Shown here: piece by piece, positions 1 to 10,400 of the stretch
Numbering within the stretch: the stretch's first letter is position 1
Layout of the letters: every line of letters starts with the position of its first letter
Origin: Schistocephalus solidus
Lineage: Eukaryota; Platyhelminthes; Cestoda; Diphyllobothriidea; Diphyllobothriidae
Length of the DNA stretch: 64,000 nucleotides
Reading direction: 5' to 3'
Assembly: GCA_017591395.1 (NCBI GenBank)
Contig: WEDG01002087.1
Span: 124,001-188,000 of the forward strand
Position numbers and translations under genes: made by a program
The notes under the pieces: generated by a model
Told to the model about the DNA's origin: nothing
Seen by the model: the letters and a program-made list of their open reading frames with translations, nothing else
Databases searched by the model: none

Positions 1-1087
1 ATCTGAAACCAGTCTTCGGTGTGTTGGCTAATATGGTCCCTTTCCGTCGCTGGCGAAAACGAAACGAAAACAGTTGACTAATTCAAAAGCATTTGTTGCC
101 TTTGTTACTACCATGGAAACAATGTCATCCGCAGCCCTGTTAGACATGGCATTTCAGCTGAAGGCATTATTTTTTGCCCATTAATCACTCATTATATGGA
201 GTCCTAGCCTTTTTCCCGTACAAGTTCCTTCGAAGTACCCGAGAACTACTTACCTCCACAGGATTCTTCCTAGGATGATAATACTTTTCGCGCATGCTGC
301 GCCAGCTTCTTTTGGACAAAAGCACAGTGATCTAGGACTTTGAATTGAGGTGGAGGCCGAGGTGAAGGCCTCTGTGCAACTTCCTGGGCTCGGTTATTGG
401 ATATTTCTCCGCAGTCATTAATTTCCGGTTGCGTCAAGTCCCGTTTTCTTACTAAGTATTCCGTTGTACAGTTTTATCGTCATCCTCTGCTAAACTTGGA
501 AGTTCACACATGGAACTGGGATATTGAAGGGAGATTCCGTGATTGTATGGGCACTAATGAGCCCTAGCGCATCGTATAAAGACTTTCTATTGGGTCGCAT
601 TTAGTTGGGTTCTCTCATCTTTTTTGCGCCCGATCTGTTTTATGTAAGTATCCCGACGAAGTTTTGTCATTGGAATATGGTGGGCTATTAATAGTTTTGT
701 TTTCATTTTTGAGGAACCACAATCAAACTGTGAGCTGAAAGCTTTTTCTTGATTGATTGGTTGGTTGATTGGTATTGTTTCATGCCTGCGCTTGAAATTA
801 TGGAGTTAGGCATACACACGCTTTAGGTTAAGTGGTATTTATAGATTTCCAACTGACGTAGACTTCATCAGCATATTTTGGAGAATGCCTGTATGGATGA
901 TAACGACACCTTGGAGGGGAAAATTGTGTCTGTAAGAGTCAATGCCGAACCCATACCAACATATTAAGGAAGAATGGAATCAGGTGTTGAGTTTATTCCA
1001 TGCGTTGCCTTAACTTTGACAAATAGAATTCTTTCACGGTAGGTGTCAGACACCATCAGACAAATAAAAGCTCTTCTTCACTTTCTT
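1..1087. other. No gene or repeat recognised
   Basis: AT-rich, apparently unique sequence. Short chance frames only; nothing with splice-site support. Confidence 0.5.
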
Positions 1088-1351
1088 TGCTGAACGCTTA
1101 CCCATCGCTAACGGAACTCACTCGTCCCATTCTGTCTTGGGGCTCACTCTCCAGCCTCGCCAGTAAACGCAGAGCAGCTAGTATTATAGGCAGATGAACA
1201 TTGCCGGCAAAGGCAATGGAGATTGGAATGACCATTTTTGGCTCATTAGCCGTCGTCAGCCAGTCCTACCAACCCTGAGTGGTGCACCACCCAAGGATCT
1301 AACCGCGACAAGTTAATCAGAAGTCTAACGCTCTAACCATTGCCCCGTCTA
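1088..1351 (-). mobile_element. Family A tRNA-derived SINE
   Basis: In + strand order: tail (GAACTCACTCGTCCC...GGGGCTCACTCTC), body (GGAATGACCATTTTTGGCTC) and tRNA-like head (CTAACGCTCTAACCATTG), so the element reads on the minus strand. The left boundary is approximate; the right side runs into (CTA)n. Confidence 0.7.
1221..1265 (-). ncRNA. Hammerhead motif, family A, decayed
   Basis: CUGACGA is present; GAAA has become AAAA (CCAAAAAUGG). Stem I GACUGG/CCAAUC has one A-C mismatch. Probably inactive. Confidence 0.45.
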
Positions 1352-1352
1352 C

Positions 1353-1376
1353 GACTACTACCACCACTACTACTTC

Positions 1377-1412
<36 letters not shown>

Positions 1413-1424
1413 TATTACTACTAC
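1353..1424. repeat. (CTA)n microsatellite with interruptions
   Basis: CTA/TTA triplets over about 70 bp, at the same place relative to the family A tail as in the 20.4-kb copy, so it is probably a part of the element that has grown. Confidence 0.8.
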
Positions 1425-1425
1425 T

Positions 1426-1735
1426 AGCCACGGTGTGGCTGCTGGCAGGGCTCGAAAGTGGGCCCCAAAGCAGAGCGGTACAAGTGAGTTCCGTTAACGA
1501 TCGGTGAGCGTTCATCAACGAATGTCCATTTTCCCGATCTAAACCAGTAAGAAAACTACTCTGAGGCTCAGTGTTTAGAGAGTTCGACTTCTGATCAACG
1601 GGTTGCAGGATGAAGCCTTGGGTGGGGCTCCACCTGCGTTTGGGTATGGCTGGCCGATGACAGTTAATGAGCCAAAAATGGCCATTCCTCGTCTTTGTCG
1701 GCATCGTTCATCTGCAATCGTAAGGTCGTAGTGCC
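1426..1735 (+). mobile_element. Family A SINE, tail-linker-head-body order
   Basis: Starts AGCCACGGTGTGGCTGCTGG (tail), then GATCGGTGAGCG, the linker TTCCCGATCTAAACC, the head (AGAGAGTTCGACTTCTGATC) and the body (GGGTATGGCTGGCCGATGAC). The order is what a slice through a head-to-tail tandem would give. Confidence 0.65.
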
Positions 1736-1754
1736 TACCAGCACTAAAGCGCCG

Positions 1755-1895
1755 TTTAATTTAAAGTGCAGGTTCGAGCTTTGGGTTGTGAACCACCTGA
1801 GGTTAGTAGGATTGGCTTCCGACAGCTAATGAGCTGGAAATGGCCATTCCAGTCTCCCTTGTCATTTTCGACAATAGTCATCTGCCTATTCTTAC
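1755..1895 (+). mobile_element. Family A SINE, partial
   Basis: GTTCGAGCTTTGGGTTG...GAGCTGGAAATGGCCATTCC...GTCATTTTCGACAATAGTC: part of the head plus the body. The hammerhead stem II here reads C-AGCT/AGCT-G with a paired closing position, but the CUGANGA box is damaged. Confidence 0.6.
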
Positions 1896-2504
1896 CTATA
1901 ATAACCCAACAAGCGTAATTCGTTCTAAACCCGAAGAGATACCCGTCAGGCTGATTATCGGATAAATTAGGATTGGCAAGTTTTTTGAGTGCATTTTCTT
2001 TGATAATGTGGGCGCTTGAGGCTCGAATTCCATTATTCTTGTGTGTAAGATACCTTTATTGAGAACAAACGTATGATGGTTCACATCCGTATTTTTATCC
2101 TGACATTATCTCGACTGAAACGATATTGAGACCGGTGAAAGGAAATAATTGAACCTCGCCCTTTATGAACGTGAACTGATAGTCCGTGTGGTCACAAGAC
2201 CTCCAACGTCATTATCATCGTCCGCAGACTAAAAAAGACGCGACCAACTTGTGCAGTCTCTCCGGATGGCTTCAGCAGCTGGTGTGAGAAACTGTCCTTA
2301 GCCAAATCCTAGGACAGATTTTTGACTTGGTAGGAGTAGGCAGCGTGGCTTTCTTCTCACCCAACGCAAACGACAGCCAACGCGGGGACTTCCAGTATTG
2401 CTTAATACCGTTCGATTCTGCCCATTCATTGGAGAGAAACCAGCCACCGTAACGAACCCCCCCCCTCCGCTTCCACCCTACTCCCCATAGTAATTCATTC
2501 TTTG

Positions 2505-2605
2505 ATGGAACCCACATCTTCTTCTCCTCCAAATCCTCCTCCCCCTCCACCCTCCTCCTTTTCTTCCTCCGCCTTCTCCATCTCATCATCCTCCTCCGTC
2601 TGTTC
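2505..2605. repeat. Polypyrimidine tract
   Basis: About 100 bp almost free of purines (CTTCTTCTCCTCC...CCGCCTTCTCC). A GTGCGTGCGTCCGCGCG patch follows at 2699-2733. Confidence 0.8.
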
Positions 2606-3139
2606 TACACGACTGAGGTCTCTGCGTACAATTTGTTTATCAGCGTGATACGATGCGCGCGTATGCAGTGTTCTGGCAGCCAAAGCACCGGGCCGTGCGT
2701 GTGCGTGCGTCCGCGCGTCCGCGCGTTTGCACCGGCCAGGCCATTATTCAGTGACAAAGCACAGAGGCAGCGTTTCCGTCGCCGTCAGTCATGGCCATTT
2801 TTTCCAATTTTCCTGCCATAAACTCACCAAATGAGGAGAACCGTTAAATCTTCGCTAGACTCTTCTGGAACGGCAGGATAGCGAATTGAGAAAGAGGACC
2901 AAAAGGATTATGCAAAGGTCATCGCCACCAGGCGCTCTAAAGTGGTTTGATTTGACGATGGAAAAATTAGTGCTCCTGTTTTGCTAAGAGATAGTGGTGT
3001 GATGTTGGAAATGCATTATTATTATTGTTATTATTATTATTAAGGCAAACCGACATAGTCTTCTACCTTTCGCAGACAGCTTGATACCAGCTCGACCTGG
3101 TTGTCCATATCCAGGATGCCTCTGCGGTCGGCCACGATG

Positions 3140-3430
3140 CAGGGGCGTACTATTCGTTTGTGGGCTGCGAATAATGCAGACTGGTCGCTGACGTTTGACT
3201 CTCGAGTTGTCTATGTTCATTTTGCTAAATCTGTGGTATCCCAAGACACAACACATTACTCCTGCTCGTACACAGCGATAAAATGATAAGATTTTTGCAG
3301 ATTTATGTGCTGGAAAGCTTGTCCATTGTAGTACAGGGGCGTACTCTCTTTCTCTGTATATGTTCAGTCTAATTAATTCGAGGTACCCCAAGACACAACA
3401 CCCTATTCCTGATCGTATACTGTGAAAGTT
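3140..3430 (+). repeat. Diverged direct duplication
   Basis: GGGGCGTACT occurs at 3143 and 3338, and CCAAGACACAACAC with TCCTG-TCGTA at 3240 and 3388. The spacing differs (about 195 and 148 bp), so one unit has an internal deletion. Confidence 0.4.
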
Positions 3431-3615
3431 GGGTTAAGACAACTGCAGGTTCAAAAGGGAAATTATTTAGTATCGTTAAAGTTTCAATTTATAATTTAAA
3501 TGTACCATAAATACTAATTTTTGAATGCATATATATGCATGTATTGGAGGCAGAAATCCTCGGAACTATAAATTGAAGTCAGATAAATTCTCTGGAAACA
3601 GACATTGAACTGCGT

Positions 3616-3785
3616 AAATTTTTTATACCGCTTCCCCAGATCGTTGTCAGACGCAGAGGGCAAAACCGTATCGATTTTTTAAGTGCATTGAAGATCGTAA
3701 CTGTCTTTGACACATTTGCTCTGCTCTGCGTCTGATGATGATCGGCAAACCGGTGTCGAAAAATTAAACAATAAAATCCTTTTTC
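3616..3785. repeat. Palindromic repeat with a hammerhead-like CUGAUGA...GAAA pair
   Basis: Arms 3616-3667 and 3713-3785 are diverged inverted copies sharing CTCTGCGTCTGA. The right arm reads CUGAUGA (3732-3738), a hairpin AUCGG-CAAA-CCGGU, then GUC-GAAA (3758-3761). Stem I and III pairing is poor. Confidence 0.35.
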
Positions 3786-3950
3786 CCAATAAAAACATAT
3801 CAGACATAAACATAAGTGCATGCGTACGGACCAGCCAGGAGACAACTAATAATAAGGGTAGATTGATGCAATACAGTTCCACGCTTTTTCTGCCTTCCTT
3901 CAGTTAAATATAAATCGGATCATCAGCTAGAACCAGAAAAAATAACAGGT

Positions 3951-4260
3951 AGTGGGGCGCTCACAGATCGGTTACAGGACTCACTCGTCCCTTTGTGCCT
4001 TGGGGCTAACTCTCAAGCCCCGCCAGCAGCCGTTAGGCAGCTAAGTATATAGACAGGATAACATGACCGACAAAGACAAGGGAGACTAGAATGGCTATTT
4101 CTGGCTTATTAGCCGTCATCAGCCAGTCATACCCAACCCCAGGCGCCGCGGCGTCCAAGCCTCGAACTCGCGACCTTGTTTGGGCAGACGTCCAACGCTC
4201 TACCCACTGCGCCACGAGCTCGTTGTCTTGCCGGTTTCGATCGGGAATATTAACAATGGT
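3951..4260 (-). mobile_element. Family A SINE, tandem unit 1 (310 bp)
   Basis: Begins AGTGGGGCGCTCACAGATCG and repeats at 4261 after 310 bp. Minus-strand order: tRNA-like head with GTGGCGCAGTGGGTAGAGCG, body with the hammerhead block (4084-4128), then the tail with a GGGACGAGTGAGTCC hairpin. Confidence 0.85.
4084..4128 (-). ncRNA. Hammerhead motif, family A
   Basis: As the 4394 copy, 310 bp away in the tandem. Stem I is GACUGG/CUAGUC (one G-U); core boxes intact. Confidence 0.65.
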
Positions 4261-4569
4261 AGTGGGGTGCTCACCAATCGGTTACAGGACTCACTCGTCC
4301 CGTTGTGCCTTGGGGCTAACTCTCAAGCCCCGCCAGCAGCCATAAGGCAGCTAAGTATATAGGCAGAATAACATGACCGACAAAGACAAGGGAGACTGGA
4401 ATGGCCATTTCTGGCTTATTAGCCGTCATCAGCCAGTCATACCCAACCCCAGGTGCTGCGGTGCCCGAGCCTCGAACTCGCGACCTTGTTGGGCAGAATT
4501 CCAACGCTCTACCCACTGCGCCACAAGCTCGTTGTCTTGCCGGTTTCAATCGGGAATATTAACAATCGT
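4261..4569 (-). mobile_element. Family A SINE, tandem unit 2 (309 bp)
   Basis: Over 90 percent identical by eye to unit 1. Hammerhead block at 4394-4438 is intact in all core positions. Confidence 0.85.
4394..4438 (-). ncRNA. Type I hammerhead ribozyme motif, family A (reference copy)
   Basis: On the minus strand the 45 nt read: stem I GACUGG, box CUGAUGA, then C, stem II GGCU/AGCC with loop AAUA, then A, box GAA-A, palindromic stem III region AUGGCCAU, H17 = U, stem I CCAGUC. All universally required hammerhead core bases are present (C3 U4 G5 A6 N7 G8 A9, G12 A13 A14, A15.1-U16.1, H17 not G), and stem I pairs perfectly over 6 bp. Predicted cleavage is after AUU, before CCAGUC. Odd points: stem II is closed by a C-A pair instead of the usual G-C, and stem III can form only two pairs within one molecule, a form known in animal retroelement hammerheads that work better as dimers. 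Confidence 0.7.
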
Positions 4570-4735
4570 AGTGGGGCGCTCACCGGCTAATAAGCCAGAA
4601 ATGGCCATTCCAGTCTCCCTTGTCTTTTCGAGCTATTGACACCAAGCCGTCGTCAGATGATGGCTGCCGGCGGGGCTCGAGAGTGAGCCCCAAGGTAGTA
4701 CGGGACGAGTGAGTCCCGTAACCGATCGGTGAGCT
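4570..4735 (+). mobile_element. Family A SINE, truncated third unit that switches orientation
   Basis: Fifteen bases of a third minus-strand unit (AGTGGGGCGCTCAC) jump directly to CGGCTAATAAGCC, the plus-strand body entered in the middle of hammerhead stem II, and continue through the body and tail to GATCGGTGAGC. The junction creates a fold-back with unit 2. Confidence 0.75.
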
Positions 4736-6623
4736 TGCATCCACCAAGATATATATGTATATGTTATGTAGGTATGTTTCTAAATGTGCAATGGGTTCGA
4801 ATAACCAGTGATCGATTCAAAACCCAAATCTTCAAAGTTCAATGCGGGAATATATTGCAACTGAAAATGGTTCTCTATGGCCAAGTTATTGGCAAACACC
4901 ATGAAGGACTTTGAGGATCGCACAGCACTCCCAGACGATGCCAATACGCAGAGAGACGCCATGTCGAGATGGCTGACGCACACCTTCCCAGATAGGCCCT
5001 TCAGGCTCGAAGCCCACATGAGGTCCCCTAAAATAGATAAGCTTCAATTTTCACAGCTCTAACGAGACGCCCCTGAAAGCCCTTATTAAGCAAAGGCCTT
5101 CTTGGAGCTTTCGCAAGTGAAACGAGAAAGACAGACCAAGTCCCGCAAAGAACCCCACCGCTCTTGCTCAAAGTTTCCACATAATAAGCTGGTGTTTTCT
5201 AATGTCCTTTCTCTTTATCTCTTTATCCTTGATTAGTATACTTTTAACATAATTTATTAGTCCGCCTACCACGTTGCCTGCTCTTATACCAAAATCCCTG
5301 CCAATAATTGGTTTTCTATACAAAGGAGGCCCCGATAGTGTGCACAAGTTCAGTTGCTCCCCCGCCCCGTCCGAGAGCATTTCGTCAGCCCGACCTCTTC
5401 CTTCATGTTGCCTTTGGCGCCGCCACCATGCCATTGCGTTTGCCGGCCCTTTATGCAGATTTTATTTAGTTCGCCTTCTCTGTAAGTAAACAACGCCTGG
5501 CTAGCGATCGTTTTTGCAGCCGAAGGATGGCAACTGACGTAAACAGTCCTGTCGCCTCACTCATGTAAGCTGGCTGTCGTTCTGGTACTGTCGTCGCGTT
5601 TTGTAACCCGCGTGTGAACAGTTGGATAAATTTGAAAATTGGGCTAGTGAGAGCGTGGTTCGATAGGGTTTTTTTGCAACCGATCCATTTGATTTTTCAT
5701 GTTACATGTTTAGGCTGCTTTCATCGACTCAATGCACTTATGGAATCCGACTTGAGACGATAAAGGTCTCGAAAACGTGACTGTCAAATCACCGCGCATT
5801 AATGCGGATAATGTGATATAAGTCCAGGACACAGTTTACCTTAATCTTCATCCACCGTAAAAGGGTGCAAACTGCGTTAAGTGCAGAACACGAAAAGAGG
5901 ACCTCGCACATGCAAGAGGTCGCGTATATCCTGAAATATGTGCAAATTCGAAAAAACTTCCTTCTTATTTGAAATCTGATCAAACTAAATTTATCAACAC
6001 AGCGGATTAAAATGAAAGATCCTTCTTTTAGTAAAAATACAAAATAAGTGTTGAAAGCAATATTTCGTTGGTTGGCAATGACAATTTGCTGAAAATTCAC
6101 GTCTGATTTGAAATTCAATTTGGACAATAACATAAATCCCTTCAGAAGTAAAGTAGCGCAAATTCACCAACGCTTTTAATTTTTTCATATAATTTTCATT
6201 TTAATATCCATGCGCAAATGACATTTTGTGACTGATCACTTGACTTCGATGTAATATTTACGTATCTGCATTGGTAGCAATGTTGGTGATTACGAAAACA
6301 GTGAAGTTACCTTGATCATAGTGATCGCGACGTCAAATTAACATAACTTTTTTTAAACTTAACACGTAGCAATGCCACTTAATACTGATGAAATTGGAAT
6401 AGCATTAGGCTGATACAATCATAAGCATACCATTTTTACGTTTCAAGACAATTTATGTTGCGTAATATTACTGTTTGCTTTCTTGCAACGGTGAAGTCTG
6501 TGGGGTTTCTTGGCATCCCAGTAATATTAGTTAACATACTTTAAGGTTTTTAATATCATGAATTGATTGTACAAACTGACTGGCCCCGAAGTCGATCCAA
6601 TCAAAAGTGTGAGTTCCATGGCA
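4736..6623. other. Unique-looking intergenic or intronic sequence
   Basis: Frames at 4877-5062 and 5274-5489 have no recognisable domain and no matching acceptor and donor. I see nothing else. Confidence 0.4.
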
Positions 6624-6945
6624 AAGAAGACGCGATCAACGTAACAAGAACTTAATTCGCCGGACGTTTCGGATTCATGCTCAAATTAATCATCAGAGAT
6701 AGTGGTTCTTCATACACAGGGCGTTGATGTATTTACATCGAGAATGCTTGCCCTCTGGTGTGATAATTACTTGGTGGCCAGCGGAAGGCTGTAGCATAGC
6801 GACTGCATTCTATAAATACTGAAACTCCCTGTGTATGAATTACCAGTATCTGCTGCTGCTACCTCTGACAATAGATTAGAGTGAGACTCAGAAATGTCAG
6901 GTGAATAAAGTTCTCCTTCCAGTGATAGCGTCTACTTCATCTCAG
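6624..6945. repeat. Family C palindromic element with a hammerhead-like motif in each arm
   Basis: Left arm 6624-6721 and right arm 6827-6945 are inverted copies (TTCATACACAGGG against CCCTGTGTATGAA; AAGAACTTAATTCGCC against GGTGAATAAAGTTCT). Left arm, minus strand: CUGAUGA ... CCGAAACGUC. Right arm, plus strand: ACCU-CUGACAA ... GAAAUGUC-AGGUG, where ACCU/AGGU would be stem I and A-UG-U a minimal stem III with C17. Stem II is not obvious. Confidence 0.55.
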
Positions 6946-7188
6946 GCTTTTTAGTCTGCGTCGGAAGTGCGTTCACCTATCGAGGTAGAGGACATGCCGA
7001 TTCAGTTTTGCCTTGCGGCTCGATCTACAGCTCCGCTGGCATTCGCAGTCTGTGGTTATTAAAATCTTCCAACTTCGACAGTCATTGAAAGTCTTTACAT
7101 ATTTGGTTGGTTTCTGGAGGCAGTTTTTTCCATGCAACTGACGGTTTGGGCCATATTTGCACGCTCTTACAAGCATTAACCTATTTGA

Positions 7189-7440
7189 GAAGAAGAAGAA
7201 GTTGCGATTGCTGCGACAAGAGCATTATTCGATTGACGTTTCGGATTCCAACTCGAACCCAGACACAGTATCAGCTACGAGGACTTTGTACACAGGGATT
7301 TGCAGCATTTATAAGATGCCGTCGTTATGCTACTGCATGCCTATGGCAATTAATGGCTCCCCTTCGAGTTGGAATCCGAAACGTCAGGCGAATAAAGATC
7401 TTGTCCCCGTGATCGCATCTTCTTCTTCTCAATTACTTCC
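7189..7440. repeat. Family C palindromic element, second copy
   Basis: Arms 7189-7257 and 7363-7440 pair closely (GACGTTTCGGATTCCAACTCGAA against TTCGAGTTGGAATCCGAAACGTC). The GAAACGUC-AGGCG end of the hammerhead-like motif is kept in the right arm; CUGAUGA is lost. The centre includes ATTTATAAGATGCCG, the inverse of the C element centre at 6.8 kb. Confidence 0.6.
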
Positions 7441-10400
7441 TGGGACTCGCATTTTCGCTTGTATCGGCAATAACCCTAAGTACTGAGGTGGGTGTATGCC
7501 TACATGGAATATACTAATGATTAAAGGAGAAATATTAGCTAATAACTTCTATCTTGAGAGCGTGACTTCGTCCTTTGTCATTTTTTCAAAATAATGTCGA
7601 AACAATATTGGAACCCTTTACGTGAATATATGCCTTCGTGGCATATATTGACGAATGCTTGCCTGTGGGCGAAAGGACTACAGTATTTCATTATTTTCGA
7701 ACGATTGTCTTTATCCCTCGCGAATTTTATTTTCCGTTCGAAGGTTATAGATGCATTATAGAATGGCCACTGAAATATTTTCAAACAGCTAAATCAGATC
7801 TTATTTATGACGTGTTTTCAAACGTCAAGAAACTGTGGGCGCACTTCAACACAAGATTTGTCTGTTGATAATAGGATTATACTTGAGGGCGCAATATACG
7901 CATATTTGCAAGCAGCCATTTTGAGGAAGTAAATTTTTTTATTTTCGGAAAATAACATGCTTTTTCATATACTGCCTAAATTACTTTACGCGTTCAAAAA
8001 AATAATTGTCAACCTGATAAACTTGCTTAGGTAAAGCTCTTCCGTTTAGATTAATGCGTTCTACCAGGAAAACAGGCACTCATTTATAGAGTTAGCCCAC
8101 GCAAATCAGTCAGCTGGGACGTTACTGAAATATACGGTTCCGTCGATTTGCGCCGGAATTTGGAATATTTTCTTGGATACAGTCAACAATAATCGCATTG
8201 TACATGAGAAAAAGAATTTTTCCAGAAAGCGTTAGGCTGTTAAGTAAACTACACAACGTTTTGAGTACGTTGAACTGATCACTTAGCTTTGGTCATTGCG
8301 TTCTATGAGTCACGTCACTTACGGCTTATTTCAGTTTGATAATCACAGTCGACGATGTCCGCCATGTGTCCCAAAGCAGGGGTTGGCGCAAGACGGTTAA
8401 TTGCGTGTGATGTTGTTTATATTTACAGTAGACTTGTTGGGAATCTACCGCACATTCTACTCCCGCCCTCCTGAAACCGTTGCTAAGGCGGCATCAGGAC
8501 GTCCAGATTCGGGCGTAGTGGCTTATAAAATTAAACAGGCAGTCTACGCGTACCACACGTTACCTGGTCCCCGCACAATGTGCCACGGTTCAGTAGAAAC
8601 GTGGATGCCACTTGGAGCCCATTCTAGTTGGAGTGTCACATAGGTCACAGTGCGGTGGAGCCATTGAGCCTGACTCTCCGTCCAGCGCGAACTGAATTAT
8701 TCAGTCAGTTTTCAACTTTCTAATCCCCCCCACTTTCCGTGAATTGTGATAGTTTAAAAGCGCGTCAGGTATGCTATAGTTGTGAGTTTGTTGAAAAGCT
8801 CCGTGGAGATGTAGTCGCCAGATTTGGTCTCACTGTCTCGTTCTCAGGCACCAGTACTCTTTACGGGCGGTGCAGCAGGAGGCCTGTACCTAGGCATTCT
8901 CCCCACACCCCCATGTGAGGAAAATACAAAGGACAATGACTTATGTAGTAGATTGATCATTTCTAGTTTAATTGTTTTGTTTGTAGAAGCCTCCATCCTA
9001 TGCAAGCTGTGGTTGTTAGAACTCTACCTGAACCGCTCGAGTCCTGCATAGCTTGAAGCCTTATCTTCTACGCAATTATTAAATCTGGAAAAAGGTGTTG
9101 GTTTGCGTTGACAAAGTATTATTGACACTTATCTTTTCTCTTCTGGCCATTGGAACCTTCTCTGTATCTGAGTAAACATGATTACGATTTGGATTGTGCC
9201 ATTTGACGACCAGAATTCAATGCTAGTTCAATGCATTACTGAACTTCTTCAAAAACCATTCAAATTCCGACCTAAATGCAGATATAAAAAGAGCTGGTTG
9301 CACTCATACTCATTAAAATTTAACCTTTCTGGCGCAATATACCATAGGCTCTTCCTGCAAGTTCGATAGAAAAAAAATCTGTCTCTTGTGCACATTTTAT
9401 GGAGCTAGTATCCATTAAAATGCTCATCTGTTTAAGGCATTACATTACTTCCTCGAGTAAACACCGCATTTATGCAAATATGTGAAAAGTGCAGCTTGTT
9501 TATTCAATCCTTAGTGGAGCCTATTTTCTTCGCGCCAGCTGGCGAGAGCGCAAGTCTAGCGTGCGTAGCTTTTGACCTGACAGGCAACGCCAGATGAACC
9601 TTTGTTCGGCAAAACATGGTACGCGGCAGCTGTCTAAACGGCGGTCTGAGCTTCGGATTTAGAAATGGATTGCGAGAAGGTAAGGGACAGAGTTCAGAAG
9701 CAGGTAAAAACTGCCAGAATGTAAAGTACTTATATGAGTCATCAGTACGTCAGTACAGCTATTACCCTTCAGACGGCATTTCCTCAGTAAAAGTGTTAAA
9801 AACCTGAGTGGATGTGTAGAAATTGGTTGCAGTTTTTTTTATTCAACAGGTCTTCTTCTGAGTTCATATCGCCGGCTATCTGAAAAAATCCCACTAACGG
9901 CTTGAACCGATATAACCGTAAATTCTTCTGTTCACGCAAAATATGTTCCTTAAGTTACTAAATTGGACTTAACCGAACAAAATTAGGTGAGTCAGTGCCA
10001 AAATGACCGGCTATTATTGTCTGGAAATAATAGAAAACTCGCTTTATCACCCTACCAACTGAGAAATGGCTGCATAAGACTCTGAAAGAAATCCGCATGA
10101 AGGCGCTACTGTATTGAAGAGCAAGTATCCTGTTTTGCCTGCTACTGGAGAAGATCTTCCATACCTGGAAAATAATGCGACAAACCACACCTAAGAAAAA
10201 GGCATAATTATGTTAGTACCTAAAAGCACCACTTGTTGATAAATGATTGAAGCAACAAAGAATTTGTCTTGTTTTCGGCTGTGGGCGTTGTAGAGGTCAT
10301 CGGATTTCTGTAGGCAATAGCGTAAATGGTTCCAATAAAGCTCTATAAAACCTTACAGTTCTGAAAACGGCCCCATTCGTTTCAATTTTTTCAATCGACC

